Shown: positions 6,372-14,928 of the stretch, in pieces | How the letters are laid out: every line of letters starts with the position of its first letter | How positions within the stretch are numbered: the stretch's first letter is position 1 | Virus record (IMG/VR): IMGVR_UViG_3300004463_000610 | Location: 1 to 41,845 of that record | Origin: a virus | Reading direction: 5' to 3' (one strand) | Length of the DNA stretch: 41,845 bases | Notes under the pieces: generated by a model | What the model saw: only the letters and a program-made list of their open reading frames with translations | Told to the model about the DNA's origin: nothing | The model's database searches: none | Position numbers and translations under genes: made by a program

Positions 6372-6755
6372 ATGACGCAGCGACGAATCAGTGTCAGCAT
6401 GCGGGCGGACAGTTGGGCTTTCATCTCTCGGGAGTATGGCAGGGATTTACCGGAAGTTGAGGGTGGGGCGGCGACCGACCATGCGGGTAGAATGCAGAGG
6501 ATGGAAGCGGAGGAGCTCAGGGAGCGGTTGGCGGCGCTGGAGGACCTGGCGGAGACCTGGGCCGGCTGGTGGACCACCCAGGCCGCCCGCACCTATGCCG
6601 GGCCGATCCTGCCGCCGCTACGCCGCACCGAGGAGCTCCTCGGGCGGCGCGGACTGGAGCGGGAGGCCTACCGACGGCGCGCGGTGCGGCGGGAGCGAAC
6701 GGGAAAACAGCCGATTCTCCCGTTTAGCCGGAATCTGCGGCTGCCGCTGGGCTAG
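6372..6755 (+). CDS. Plus-strand hypothetical protein within the late region (127 aa, or 84 aa from 6501)
   Basis: The frame ends in TAG that is shared, as the palindrome CTAG, with the stop of the convergent fibre gene, which supports real coding on both strands. From ATG 6501 the protein is helical and basic (EAEELRERLAALEDLAETWA, then RRTEELLGRRGLEREAYRRR). A TAGAAT box ends 7 bases before 6501, a leaderless-like arrangement. From ATG 6372 an extra N-terminal segment (RRISVSMRADSWAFI) would be added. Function unknown. Confidence 0.55.
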   Translation: MTQRRISVSMRADSWAFISREYGRDLPEVEGGAATDHAGRMQRMEAEELRERLAALEDLAETWAGWWTTQAARTYAGPILPPLRRTEELLGRRGLEREAYRRRAVRRERTGKQPILPFSRNLRLPLG

Positions 6756-7696
6756 AGATCGGCAGTCAGGCGAATGATGTTCGTGCCGTCGGCCAGGATC
6801 CGCGCGACCTTGCCCGTCGCGACGGTGATCCCGGTTCCCGATGCGCCGATGAACTGGAGGCTCTGCCCGCCGTTGGAGCCATTCTTCACGTCCCACCACC
6901 GGCCCTGCGGGGTGAGAGGCATGACCACGTTCCGCGTCGCGGTCAAGGCCGTGCCACCGCTCGTAAACTCGATGAAGCTGTTGGAGTATTCCGCGGCCGT
7001 CAGTGTCTTGTTGGCGTCGCTGGAGAAGGTGAGCGCGGCCCGGCCACTGTTCGTCAGATTGTGGTAGCCCTCGCCGTCCCAGAACCAGAGCCCGCCGTCG
7101 CCTTTGTGGAAGAAGGCCAGGCCGGAGGGTGGGGTATCGGTGGGACACGAAACGTCAGCGGTCCGCCGCCAGAGTTGGCTCCCACGGAAGTAAAGCACCG
7201 AAGAGCCATTCACCTCTGTGATGGCCCCACCACTGGTAACCACGCTCCCGAGATAGCAATGCGCTCCGGCAGGCGGCGTCAGCGAGTTGTTCACGAGCAC
7301 GATGGCGCCCGCCTGCGAAAGCCACACCTGGATCCGCGCGATGTTGTCGGTGCAGGCCGCCTGCAGCGCCGCGGTCACCTGGACGGGTCCGTCGATCATG
7401 CACTGCCCGGTGCCGACCTGCAGCGTCAGACCGGAGACCACCGAGAGCTCCAGTCCCGGCGTGCTGGAGTTCGGGCCGGAATCCCAGTCGATGGCTCGGG
7501 CGCCGGCGCCGGCGCGACCCGTGACGTCGCCGCGGACGGCGTTGCCGTTGAAGGGCGTCGAGAGGGAGCCCGGACCGTCATCGTCGATGACAACCGGATC
7601 CCAGGTGTTCGGCGTGAGGTTGTCGATCGCCAGCAGCCCCGAGACCGCCAGCGGCTCCGGGCAGTTCGCCGCGGTCAACGTGTAGACGGTCGCCAT
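6752..7696 (-). CDS. Tail fibre/minor virion protein (314 aa)
   Basis: The middle and C-terminus show a pattern common in phage fibre tips: a GGLWFWDGEGYHNL stretch, then TAAEYSNSFIEFTSGG, then WWDVKNGSNGGQSLQF and a final ARILADGTNIIRLT strand. These beta-rich modules end many fibre or spike proteins. The N-terminal half is Gly/Ala/Thr/Asp-rich and may be a shaft. It follows the Asp-box protein in the late operon and is probably a host-contact fibre. Confidence 0.72.
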   Translation of the reverse strand: MATVYTLTAANCPEPLAVSGLLAIDNLTPNTWDPVVIDDDGPGSLSTPFNGNAVRGDVTGRAGAGARAIDWDSGPNSSTPGLELSVVSGLTLQVGTGQCMIDGPVQVTAALQAACTDNIARIQVWLSQAGAIVLVNNSLTPPAGAHCYLGSVVTSGGAITEVNGSSVLYFRGSQLWRRTADVSCPTDTPPSGLAFFHKGDGGLWFWDGEGYHNLTNSGRAALTFSSDANKTLTAAEYSNSFIEFTSGGTALTATRNVVMPLTPQGRWWDVKNGSNGGQSLQFIGASGTGITVATGKVARILADGTNIIRLTADL

Positions 7697-7705
7697 GATT
7701 CTCCC

Positions 7706-8359
7706 CTAGAAGCGCTCGAAGCTCTCGCAGTCGTCCTCGGAATGCCAGGTCGAGGTGTCCGTCTCGGCATCGATCCGGCAGTGCAGCAGCCAGTGCCGCG
7801 GCCCGTCCGGTGCCGGCGACAGGTGAAAGGAGTCGTCGGCCAGGGCGATATTCGCGCTCGCGTCGTCCACGGCCACGAAGGCCGTCTCCAGGGCCGTGGC
7901 CCCGGCGGCGCGGCGCCGGATCTGCAGCTCTCCCGCGACCCGCGCGGCCAGGATCATCATCCCGTCCCCGCTCAAGCTAATCGTCGGCCAGGTCCCGCTC
8001 GCGAATGCCACCGTGCCCTCCGTCCAGGTCAGCCCATCGTCGTAGCTCTCGGTCAGGAACACCTGGCCCCCGCTCGCGTAGGAGAGCCGGGTCCCGCCGC
8101 GAGCGTCCAGAATCATCCGCGGCGAGGTGGCGTCCGCGAGCGCCGCGACGCAGACCGTGTGCGCGAAAGGCGGGGTGCCGACGGGGCACCAGCGAAACCA
8201 CACGCAGCCGGCGGCGACAAAGCTCTCCGCATACTGCCCGAGCGGTCCATGGGCGTTCCAGGGCCATTCTTTCGCCGGCGCCGCGGCCACCGTGCCGTCC
8301 ATCCGCACGCGCTGCTTTAGCTTCGGCGTGTAGAGGGTGGGGCGCTGGTGGACGCTCAT
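7706..8359 (-). CDS. Asp-box (BNR) repeat fibre protein (217 aa)
   Basis: The sequence SYDDGLTWTEG is a canonical Asp box (S-x-D-x-G-x-T-W), the hairpin of sialidase-type beta propellers; a degenerate second one (SEDDCESF) sits at the C-terminus. Strands such as TWPTISLSGDGMMILAARV lie between. It probably forms part of a propeller in a fibre or spike that touches host glycans. Sialidase activity is not implied because the full catalytic set is not visible. Its start overlaps the stop of the large protein upstream. Confidence 0.7.
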   Translation of the reverse strand: MSVHQRPTLYTPKLKQRVRMDGTVAAAPAKEWPWNAHGPLGQYAESFVAAGCVWFRWCPVGTPPFAHTVCVAALADATSPRMILDARGGTRLSYASGGQVFLTESYDDGLTWTEGTVAFASGTWPTISLSGDGMMILAARVAGELQIRRRAAGATALETAFVAVDDASANIALADDSFHLSPAPDGPRHWLLHCRIDAETDTSTWHSEDDCESFERF

Positions 8360-10485
8360 CCGGCGCCCTCAAGGTAGCAATAGAAATCGGCCGGCCCGGA
8401 CACCTGCCCCACCGGGATCGGCACCGACACGAACCCGCTCGCGTCCGTGGCGCCCCCGCCGATCACCGGATCCGCCGGGTTCGGCGTCCCGGTCGCCGAG
8501 CGCCGGGCCACCATCGGGAACCCCGCGCCGGCCCGCGCATTCGCGGCGTCCACGCACTGCGCTTCGAGCATCATGCCGATCGTCTCACGGAAGGGGAGCA
8601 CGATCTGCCCGGCGTTCGCGGGGACGAGGATACATTGGTCGAAGCGCATGGAGGCCGCGAGCGGGAGCGCCGCGTTCGGCGCCACGCGCAGGCCCATCTG
8701 GGCATGGAGCCAGCTCGCGAGATAGTCCGCCGACGTGAGATTCGCGAAAACGTTGGTGCCGTCCGTCAGGTCGGCGTCGATCACGGCGCCCGAGTAGATC
8801 GCCGTCACGCCCTCCATCTTGTTCAGCTCGGTCGCGAGACTGCTGAGTGTCCCGTCCATGCGCACGCAGCCGCCCAATGTCTGTTGGGCGCCGCCGAACT
8901 CCGCGCACTCCTCTTCCTTGCGGGTGTCGCTGCCCGAGTATACCGGATTCTCGCCCCACCACATCGCGCCAAACGAACCGTCGGCCGCCAGCGTCAGGCC
9001 GCTCCACTGCACGGCCGCGGCCACCTTGACATAGACGCGCTCGTCGGCCACCAGGCGGCAGGAGTTCAGGGTGTAAGTCCCGTTCGAGAACCCGGACAGG
9101 GAAAGGTTAGTGATGCGCTCGTAGTAAGTGGGGCCGCCCCCGTCCGGGAAGAGCATGTCAACCCGAACATCCTGGGTGCCCGACGCGACGGAGAGCGTGT
9201 AGGTCTCGGTCGCCGTCGCCCCGGTCGCCGGGTTGGTGTTGTAGGTGATCGTGAGGGTCAGGGTGGCGGACACGGAGGCCGTCAGGGAAAGCTCCAGGTA
9301 GGAGAATAATCCCGCCCCCCAGACGTCATCGCCCGCGGCATGCAGCGTCCGCGTGTAGCCGTCCGCGGAATCATAGGTGGCCCGCAGCGCGCGGCTGACG
9401 GTGCCGGCGCCCGTCACGGTCCACGTGCTGTTGCCAACCCCGGAGAGGGCCACCAGGCCGGTCTTGGTCCAGACGTCCCCCGAGAGGAGCATCTCGATCG
9501 GACTGGCCACCGAGAGCGTCAGGGGCGTCCACTGCTCCGGAGCGCCCGACGGCCGCTTGGGCACGATCTGCCGCAGCGGCACCGCGCGCACCACGGGCTC
9601 GATGCCGGAGGAGGCCCACACGCCGTCGAGGGTGCCGGCGACCCAGAAGCGGTCGGTGCCGCCCGGGCGCCAGAGGGTGACGGAACCGGTACCGGGGTTG
9701 GCGACCGTCACCCCCTGGCCGCCGACGTTCTCCACGCGGACGTCCCGGATCGGCGTCCCGCCGGCCGCATTCTCCACGCGCACGTCCACGCCGTATTCGA
9801 GCGGCGGCTCGCTGGTGTGCGTGTGGGCGATGTCGTTGCTGCCGGCCGCGCTCGTGCCCTCGAAGGCCAGGTCATCGGAGGTGGTCGGATCGGCGCTGCC
9901 GTTCCAGACGGCGTTCTGGATCTGGAGCCCGTCCGAAAGCGGGATCGCGGAGCCCACGAAGCCGCCCATGCTGCGCGTGACGGTCGTCGAGAAGCTCACG
10001 CCGAGCGACGTCAAGGCCGTGGCCGCGCCGAAGGTCGTCCCGGTCGTGGTGTAGGTCGTCGCGCCGACCACCAGCTCCCAGGTCGTGTTCTCATCGGAGA
10101 AGAGCTTGTACTGGAGGTTCTTGGCGCCGGCGGTGGTGTCGAGACCCGCGATCAGGCGCAGGCCGGTGATGGACCAGGAGAGATCGACCTCGAGGTACGG
10201 CTGCGGGCAGGCGCCGGAGACGCTGTCATGGACGTGGCGGCCGGCATAATTCTCGCTGAAGCCGAACACCGCCCAGTAGGCCAGCTCGACGGTGGCCGCG
10301 GTGTCCCAGTCCCCGCAGTCGGTGACGGCGCCGGAGGGGTCGACCACAAACTCGACGTCGAGCCCGTTCGCGAGCGTCACGTGGATGAAGGTCTGATAGC
10401 CGACGGCGCGCGCCCGGAGCGTGCAGCTCCCGGTGTGGTCCACGGTCACGTTGCAGTCCACGAATCCCGATGGGATGGCGGCCAT
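8356..10485 (-). CDS. Large virion structural protein, tail/fibre type (709 aa)
   Basis: A long beta-rich protein with Thr/Ser/Gly/Ala repeats, a VENAAGGTPIRDVRVENVGG duplication of VRVEN, a middle region typical of Ig-like or carbohydrate-binding modules (SYLELSLTASVSATLTLTI), and a C-terminal compact domain with many Cys. It sits after the tail-tip gene and before the fibres, on the far side of a plus-strand island. It is probably a central fibre or baseplate-linked spike. No enzymatic motif was seen. Confidence 0.7.
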   Translation of the reverse strand: MAAIPSGFVDCNVTVDHTGSCTLRARAVGYQTFIHVTLANGLDVEFVVDPSGAVTDCGDWDTAATVELAYWAVFGFSENYAGRHVHDSVSGACPQPYLEVDLSWSITGLRLIAGLDTTAGAKNLQYKLFSDENTTWELVVGATTYTTTGTTFGAATALTSLGVSFSTTVTRSMGGFVGSAIPLSDGLQIQNAVWNGSADPTTSDDLAFEGTSAAGSNDIAHTHTSEPPLEYGVDVRVENAAGGTPIRDVRVENVGGQGVTVANPGTGSVTLWRPGGTDRFWVAGTLDGVWASSGIEPVVRAVPLRQIVPKRPSGAPEQWTPLTLSVASPIEMLLSGDVWTKTGLVALSGVGNSTWTVTGAGTVSRALRATYDSADGYTRTLHAAGDDVWGAGLFSYLELSLTASVSATLTLTITYNTNPATGATATETYTLSVASGTQDVRVDMLFPDGGGPTYYERITNLSLSGFSNGTYTLNSCRLVADERVYVKVAAAVQWSGLTLAADGSFGAMWWGENPVYSGSDTRKEEECAEFGGAQQTLGGCVRMDGTLSSLATELNKMEGVTAIYSGAVIDADLTDGTNVFANLTSADYLASWLHAQMGLRVAPNAALPLAASMRFDQCILVPANAGQIVLPFRETIGMMLEAQCVDAANARAGAGFPMVARRSATGTPNPADPVIGGGATDASGFVSVPIPVGQVSGPADFYCYLEGAG

Positions 10486-10497
10486 CAGCCCTCACTA

Positions 10498-10527
10498 TTG
10501 ACACCAATTATACCAATGGTGTAAAAT
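10498..10527 (+). promoter_or_regulatory. Promoter with overlapping dyad, leaderless for 10534
   Basis: TTGACA (10498-10503) is followed after 18 bases by TAAAAT (10522-10527), and the ATG at 10534 begins 6 bases later, so transcription should start at or next to the start codon. The spacer contains the inverted repeat ACACCA-N9-TGGTGT (10501-10521). This is a natural operator for the ribbon-helix-helix protein encoded immediately downstream. Confidence 0.72.
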
Positions 10528-10533
10528 GCGGTT

Positions 10534-10692
10534 ATGGAAACCGAGACCACGGAGAAGCGCATGACGCTGCGCCTTCCGGTCCCACTCTGGCGCGCGTTGC
10601 ATATCGAGGCGGGCAAGCGTGCCATTTCCGTACATCGGCTGATTCTGGACTGGCTACAGGAGAAGGTCGAGGAGGGTGGCCGGCAGCACTGA
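10534..10692 (+). CDS. Ribbon-helix-helix DNA-binding regulator (52 aa)
   Basis: The order is a basic beta strand (KRMTLRLPVPLW), helix A (RALHIEAGKRA) and helix B (SVHRLILDWLQEKVEE), the Arc/CopG/MetJ pattern; such dimers use the paired strand in the major groove. It lies under a promoter whose spacer is a dyad, so autoregulation is likely. It is the first gene of a three-gene cassette (RHH, 95-aa protein, HNH endonuclease) that has a second, diverged copy at 33164-34220. It is read opposite to the late genes around it. Confidence 0.8.
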   Translation: METETTEKRMTLRLPVPLWRALHIEAGKRAISVHRLILDWLQEKVEEGGRQH

Positions 10693-10771
10693 CAGGAGAC
10701 GCGAAAGGGCGACGCCCAACCCGGCAAAGAGCGAGCGTCGCCCCTGGCCCGAACCCCGAAAGGAACGAACC

Positions 10772-11059
10772 ATGTACAGTCTATCCCAGATGGTGGAAGA
10801 GGTGCAAGCCTTGTGTCGTGCCTATCTAACCGTCACCGCAAAGGAGGAGCCCGCCTACCGCATCGAGCGCTGGGCCGCCGAGCGCGTGCTCGACTTCGCC
10901 CTCGGCGCGGACCATTACGAGGCGATCCATGCCCAGGCCGATCGAGAGATGCTGCTCCGCATGTTCGCGGTCTGGGCCGGCGACTGTCCGGACTACGAGG
11001 AGATCATGGCCATCGGGAAGAGTGACGAACCGAAGGGAGGCGAGTCGTGCGGGGCGTGA
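10772..11059 (+). CDS. Cassette helper protein, copy 1 (95 aa)
   Basis: Start at ATG after AAGGAACGAACC; longer in-frame starts run back into the RHH gene. The protein is clearly related to 33376-33648: both begin M-x-SL-x-Q, then VQAL-x-RAYL, an ER pair, and end with a DR-x-MLLRM block, with matching upstream bases (GAACGAACCATG here, GAAACGAACATG there). The fold should be all helical. It has an acidic C-terminal tail. Its consistent place between an RHH regulator and an HNH endonuclease suggests a job in that system. The family is unknown to me. Confidence 0.75.
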   Translation: MYSLSQMVEEVQALCRAYLTVTAKEEPAYRIERWAAERVLDFALGADHYEAIHAQADREMLLRMFAVWAGDCPDYEEIMAIGKSDEPKGGESCGA

Positions 11060-11712
11060 AGGCGTCTGTTAAGCCGGGTCGGGAGTTCGGGAAATGGACG
11101 GTGATCCGGGAGGTCGAGAAGCGGGGGAAGAACCGCTATGTCCTCTGTCGGTGCGCCTGCGGCAGAGAGAAGCCGGTTATGGTGCAGACATTAGCTTCGG
11201 GCGATTCTACCAGGTGCCGAAGCTGCTCCAACCGCAAGATCGCTTTCCGTCACGGTCAGGCATCGCAGATCCAGCCCACCCCGACCTATCGCAGTTGGCT
11301 CGCTATGCGCCGCCGCTGTCACTCTCCACGCGCGACAAGTTATGATCGATATGGGGGCCGTGGCATCCGCGTCTGTGACCGCTGGGATGACTTCAACAAC
11401 TTCCTGGCGGACATGGGAGAGCGCCCCTCAGCGGAACATACCATTGACCGCCTGGACTGCGACGGCGATTATCAGCCCGGCAATTGTCGCTGGGCGACAC
11501 CTATTCAGCAGGGCAATAACCGCCGATGCAACCGCGTCTTAACGTTGGGCGAGCGGTCGCAAACACTGGCCCAGTGGGCGCAGGAACTCGGGATCGACGA
11601 GCGCACGATCTCCGAGCGGCTGAAACGTTGGACAGTGGAGGAGGCCCTGACAATCCCCCTGAAACCCAATGTTTCCGGACAGCCGCGTTCTCTACGCCCA
11701 GCACGGGCCTGA
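11047..11712 (+). CDS. Zinc-ribbon HNH homing-type endonuclease 1 (221 aa)
   Basis: The N-terminus (FGKWTVIREVEKRG, then CRCACGREKPVMVQTLASGD and CRSC) is the zinc ribbon common to many free-standing phage endonucleases. The core (YRSWLAMRRRCHSP, YDRYGGRGIRVCDRW, HTIDRLDCDGDYQPGNCRWA) is the HNH catalytic region with the H-x-IDR and N-C-R-W-A elements. The C-terminus (TLAQWAQELGIDERTISERL) is an HTH for DNA recognition. GTG 11047 has GGAGG 6 bases upstream and overlaps the previous gene; a second GTG at 11056 forms a GTGA overlap. It lies between two tail genes and may have spread by homing into this gap. Confidence 0.87.
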   Translation: MRGVKASVKPGREFGKWTVIREVEKRGKNRYVLCRCACGREKPVMVQTLASGDSTRCRSCSNRKIAFRHGQASQIQPTPTYRSWLAMRRRCHSPRATSYDRYGGRGIRVCDRWDDFNNFLADMGERPSAEHTIDRLDCDGDYQPGNCRWATPIQQGNNRRCNRVLTLGERSQTLAQWAQELGIDERTISERLKRWTVEEALTIPLKPNVSGQPRSLRPARA

Positions 11713-11768
11713 TCGAAGAGTAGGCAGCCAGCCCAGGCGTGTGGTATGCTATCTTCAGGAGGCATCCA

Positions 11769-12104
11769 ATGCATGCATGGGATTGTGGCTGTGGAACCCG
11801 CAACGCACCCGTATTCGCCCGCTGCCGCGCCTGCGGGTCGCCGATCGCTCGCGGGCGACCCGTGGCCGGCGACGGTCCGCCAGCGATCGTACCCCCGCCC
11901 GCGCCGGCCACCCTCGCCCGCGAGCGGAATCCGGCCGCGGCCGGCTGGATCGTCGGCGGCCTGATTCTGGCCGGCTTCGTCTATCCGCTCGCGTGGCTGT
12001 TCCTCGTCGCCTGGGGCTTCGCCATCATCGTCGAGGCGGCGTGGGTCTCCACGCACCCTAGCGGATCGGGTCCGGGCCGTCGATCGCCGACACGTCAACC
12101 ATGA
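11769..12104 (+). CDS. Zinc-ribbon membrane protein (111 aa)
   Basis: AGGAGG stands before ATG 11769, and a TG-extended -10 (TATGCT at 11745) precedes it, so the gene has its own promoter. The N-terminus has CGCGTRNAPVFARCRACG, a RanBP2-like or double zinc ribbon knuckle, then a Pro-rich linker, then two adjoining membrane segments (AAGWIVGGLILAGFVYPLAW and LFLVAWGFAIIVEAAWV). Its 3' end overlaps the convergent late gene by 47 bases. It is a candidate moron gene acting at the host membrane; superinfection exclusion is possible but not shown. Confidence 0.7.
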   Translation: MHAWDCGCGTRNAPVFARCRACGSPIARGRPVAGDGPPAIVPPPAPATLARERNPAAAGWIVGGLILAGFVYPLAWLFLVAWGFAIIVEAAWVSTHPSGSGPGRRSPTRQP

Positions 12105-12294
12105 AGTACCACGCGCCGGTCGCGCTCTGCATCGCGTCGAGATGATCGATGTCGTCCGGCAGCTTGAGGATCTCCGCTTCCGCGCCGGCATCCGCCACCT
12201 CGCCCAGCCGCGTCATCAGGTTGCCGCGGAAGCGGCCGGCACTTTGCTGCGCCAGCTCGCGCAGCGCGCGGCGATAGAGATCGATCTCCCTCAC
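12058..12294 (-). CDS. Small late protein (78 aa)
   Basis: An Arg-rich helix (IDLYRRALRELAQQSAGRFR) is followed by ILKLPDDIDHLDAMQ and a short strand (AWYFMVDVSAID). It starts just after the tail-tip gene stop on the minus strand. It may be a small tail-tip accessory; no family is recognised. Confidence 0.65.
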   Translation of the reverse strand: MREIDLYRRALRELAQQSAGRFRGNLMTRLGEVADAGAEAEILKLPDDIDHLDAMQSATGAWYFMVDVSAIDGPDPIR

Positions 12295-12309
12295 AAGAGC
12301 CTCCGTGAA

Positions 12310-14928
12310 TCAGGTGCCGAGCGGCGCCCGGTATTTCTGGCACTCGACCACCATCATGCCGTGATGCTGCTTGAGCAAATCCAGGGTGACGTTGCGCACC
12401 ATATACAGCTCGCCGTTCAGGTAGATGGGATCGTAAGCCTGCAGCGGGCGCCGCAGATAGGTCGTGTAAACGCTCGCCTCGCCCGGGTCCACGAGCACGA
12501 GCGGGGCGGCGAAGCGCGCCCAGAGCTGCGCGCGGCAGGCGCGCTCAAAGATCGTCCGCGTGACGAACCGCACGGCCTGGGGGGTGACGAGCGTCGGATC
12601 GGGGCGCCGGATGATGGGGATGTGACGACCGATGTAGTCGGGATCGCTCGTGTCCGCGCCCGCTCCATAGCTCTTCGGATTTGTGGCGTAGCCCCGCAGC
12701 TTCTCCCCGTTCACGTAGCCATAGACCGTCAGGCTGTTGCCTTCCGGCGGCACCACCCATTCCTCCAGGGTGTCCGAGGCCACGAAGGTCGAGGTAGCCC
12801 CGTAGGCGCCCGGCGCCGTCGCCAGCCGGCCCGCGGGCGCCGTCCCCACCACGAACGACCACAGCGGGCTCTCCGTGCCCTGAATGGGCTGCTTCAGGCG
12901 GAACGCTCCCGTCGCAAGCGCGTTGGCGTCCCACAGCAAGGTCGCGTTGAAGTAGTCCCGCGCCCAGGTCAAGAGCGCGTCCGCGAGCGATTCGCCGGGC
13001 CACAGCTCCAGGATGTCGCGATGGTCCTGCAGCCCCGAATACCAGAAGCGTAAGGGGTAGTCGGGGATGAGCGACACCTGCGCCGCGGAGAAGCCGGCGA
13101 CCGCGAGGACATGCCGGATCGCGTCCGTGACCTTCCACGGCGCCGGCACCCCGCCCACGCGCGGCGCGCTGGGGGAGGGGTCCTCATGGAAGGTCTGAAT
13201 CTCGCCCGCCCAATCCCGATCCTTCAGCCTGACCCACTTGCCGAGGAGCTGGCAGTCGTGCGAATGCCAATCCGCACTCGGCCAGGTCCGGCCCTCCCGG
13301 CCGCGCAGCCGCGAGCGCGTCTTGATGACGTAGCCCTCGAAGAGCACGGACAGCTTCGCCGGGTCGCCGTCGTAACTGGTTTTGATGCGGCAGGGGATCG
13401 TCGCGCGCGTGCGCAGGACCGCGGCGCGGTTGGTGTAGTCCTCGATCACCATGCCCGCCGTCTCGTGCGACGGGTCCGCGTCCTGGCCCGTGATCGTCAG
13501 ATACGAGCAGGGCGACTGCCGGAAGTGCGTCTTGTCGATCGTGAGAGCGGTAACGGTGGGGGTGGCCTGGGTGCCGCGCTTGCGGGCCTCATACCCCACG
13601 AAGTAGGGCGTGAAGGGCGTGCCGGAGCCCCCCAGATTCTCGAAGGTGAACTCGATCTGGACCGCGTTGGGAGAGCCGGGCAGCTCCCAGCCGTCGATAG
13701 TGCGGCTTTCCCCTCCAAAGCTATACACCTCCTGCTTGGTCGCGAGCGGCGAGCCGTCTTGCGCATCCTGCGCCTCGACCGTGACGCGGCTGGCCTCGAT
13801 CGAGCCCAGGACGACCGTCGTCAGGAACCCGTGCGGCACCACTTCGAGGGCATGGTCGCTGACATCCGGATCATGGGGCACCACGAAGGGGCGATCAGTC
13901 AAGGTGCCCGACGCCGGGTAAAGCAGCCGATTGATCTGCCAGGTGAGTCGCAAATCCCTGCGGACGTCGAGGGCCACATACTGGCCCCCCGTCATCGACG
14001 GCGCCCGGCCGGGGAAGGGGTTCGGAATCTCGGCGCGGTTCTTCGCCTCGTAGGTGAAGGTGTCCGCGGCGACGATCCGCCCCGAGAAGGCCGACAGCCG
14101 CGACTGATTCAGCAGCATGTTCGGCTCCACGCGATCGTGGATCTGGCTCTTGAACTCGATGTAGCGGATGTGGGGGATGATGCGCAGCACGTGGCCGCGG
14201 CCGGGCACGGTGGCCGCGGCGGCATACTGGAAGTCGGCGACCTGCTCCCATGCATCCTCGATGCGCTCAAAGAGCAGCGCGCGGCCCTGGCCGCCCACCG
14301 CGAGCGCGAAGAGCCCATAGCCCTTCACCGGATAGGCCGGGCGCCCGAACAGCTCGCCGCCGAAGTAGAAGACGAAATGCCAGTCGGCCAGGTCCGAGGC
14401 GGAGCCCGGCGCTTCCCAGCGCAGCAGGAAGCCCGTGTCCTGGAAGCTCGTCAAGAGGTCCACGAGGGTCTGCTGGTGCTCCAGAACGCGGTCGAGCGGG
14501 TAGTGGAGGGTGCCGGGCAGGGTGGGCTTCGCGAGCGCGTAGTTGATCTCTTGCGCCCAGCTCGCGCCGGCGGCGACGCGCTTCGTGCACCAGTAGTCGC
14601 CGGTCGAGGCCACGGCGCCCGACGGCGACAGCCCCGTCAGCTCGCTATACTGGCGCTGTCGCGGAATCTCCTCGACGCAGGCCGCCGCGTTGAACTCCGA
14701 CAGCCGCAGCGTCCCGGACTGGCCGACGGTGGTCTCGTGGACGGCGTCCAGGTCGTTCAGGGGCTTGAGGATGAAGCACCCCGACTGAAGCTGGATGACG
14801 TCGTCGAGCACCGGCTCCCGGATCTCGAAGCGCTCGCGGCTGATGCTGAAGAAGGGCTCGGCCAGGACCTCCTCGGCGTGGTCGAGGGTGATCGTGACGT
14901 CGCGCCCGGGCGTGAGGCTCCCGATCAT
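12310..14928 (-). CDS. Tail tip / baseplate hub-like protein (872 aa)
   Basis: The largest gene of the genome follows directly after the tape measure and overlaps its stop, the usual place of distal tail and tail-associated proteins. The sequence is beta-rich with many Trp/Tyr, containing YCTK-like and FVFYFGG segments, a long C-terminal part with DALLTWARDYFNATLLWDAN and a final NVTLDLLKQHHGMMVVECQK strand-helix typical of hub-type proteins that close with a metal- or coat-contact domain. A fusion of distal tail and hub functions would account for its length. No lytic domain was recognised. Confidence 0.72.
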   Translation of the reverse strand: MIGSLTPGRDVTITLDHAEEVLAEPFFSISRERFEIREPVLDDVIQLQSGCFILKPLNDLDAVHETTVGQSGTLRLSEFNAAACVEEIPRQRQYSELTGLSPSGAVASTGDYWCTKRVAAGASWAQEINYALAKPTLPGTLHYPLDRVLEHQQTLVDLLTSFQDTGFLLRWEAPGSASDLADWHFVFYFGGELFGRPAYPVKGYGLFALAVGGQGRALLFERIEDAWEQVADFQYAAAATVPGRGHVLRIIPHIRYIEFKSQIHDRVEPNMLLNQSRLSAFSGRIVAADTFTYEAKNRAEIPNPFPGRAPSMTGGQYVALDVRRDLRLTWQINRLLYPASGTLTDRPFVVPHDPDVSDHALEVVPHGFLTTVVLGSIEASRVTVEAQDAQDGSPLATKQEVYSFGGESRTIDGWELPGSPNAVQIEFTFENLGGSGTPFTPYFVGYEARKRGTQATPTVTALTIDKTHFRQSPCSYLTITGQDADPSHETAGMVIEDYTNRAAVLRTRATIPCRIKTSYDGDPAKLSVLFEGYVIKTRSRLRGREGRTWPSADWHSHDCQLLGKWVRLKDRDWAGEIQTFHEDPSPSAPRVGGVPAPWKVTDAIRHVLAVAGFSAAQVSLIPDYPLRFWYSGLQDHRDILELWPGESLADALLTWARDYFNATLLWDANALATGAFRLKQPIQGTESPLWSFVVGTAPAGRLATAPGAYGATSTFVASDTLEEWVVPPEGNSLTVYGYVNGEKLRGYATNPKSYGAGADTSDPDYIGRHIPIIRRPDPTLVTPQAVRFVTRTIFERACRAQLWARFAAPLVLVDPGEASVYTTYLRRPLQAYDPIYLNGELYMVRNVTLDLLKQHHGMMVVECQKYRAPLGT

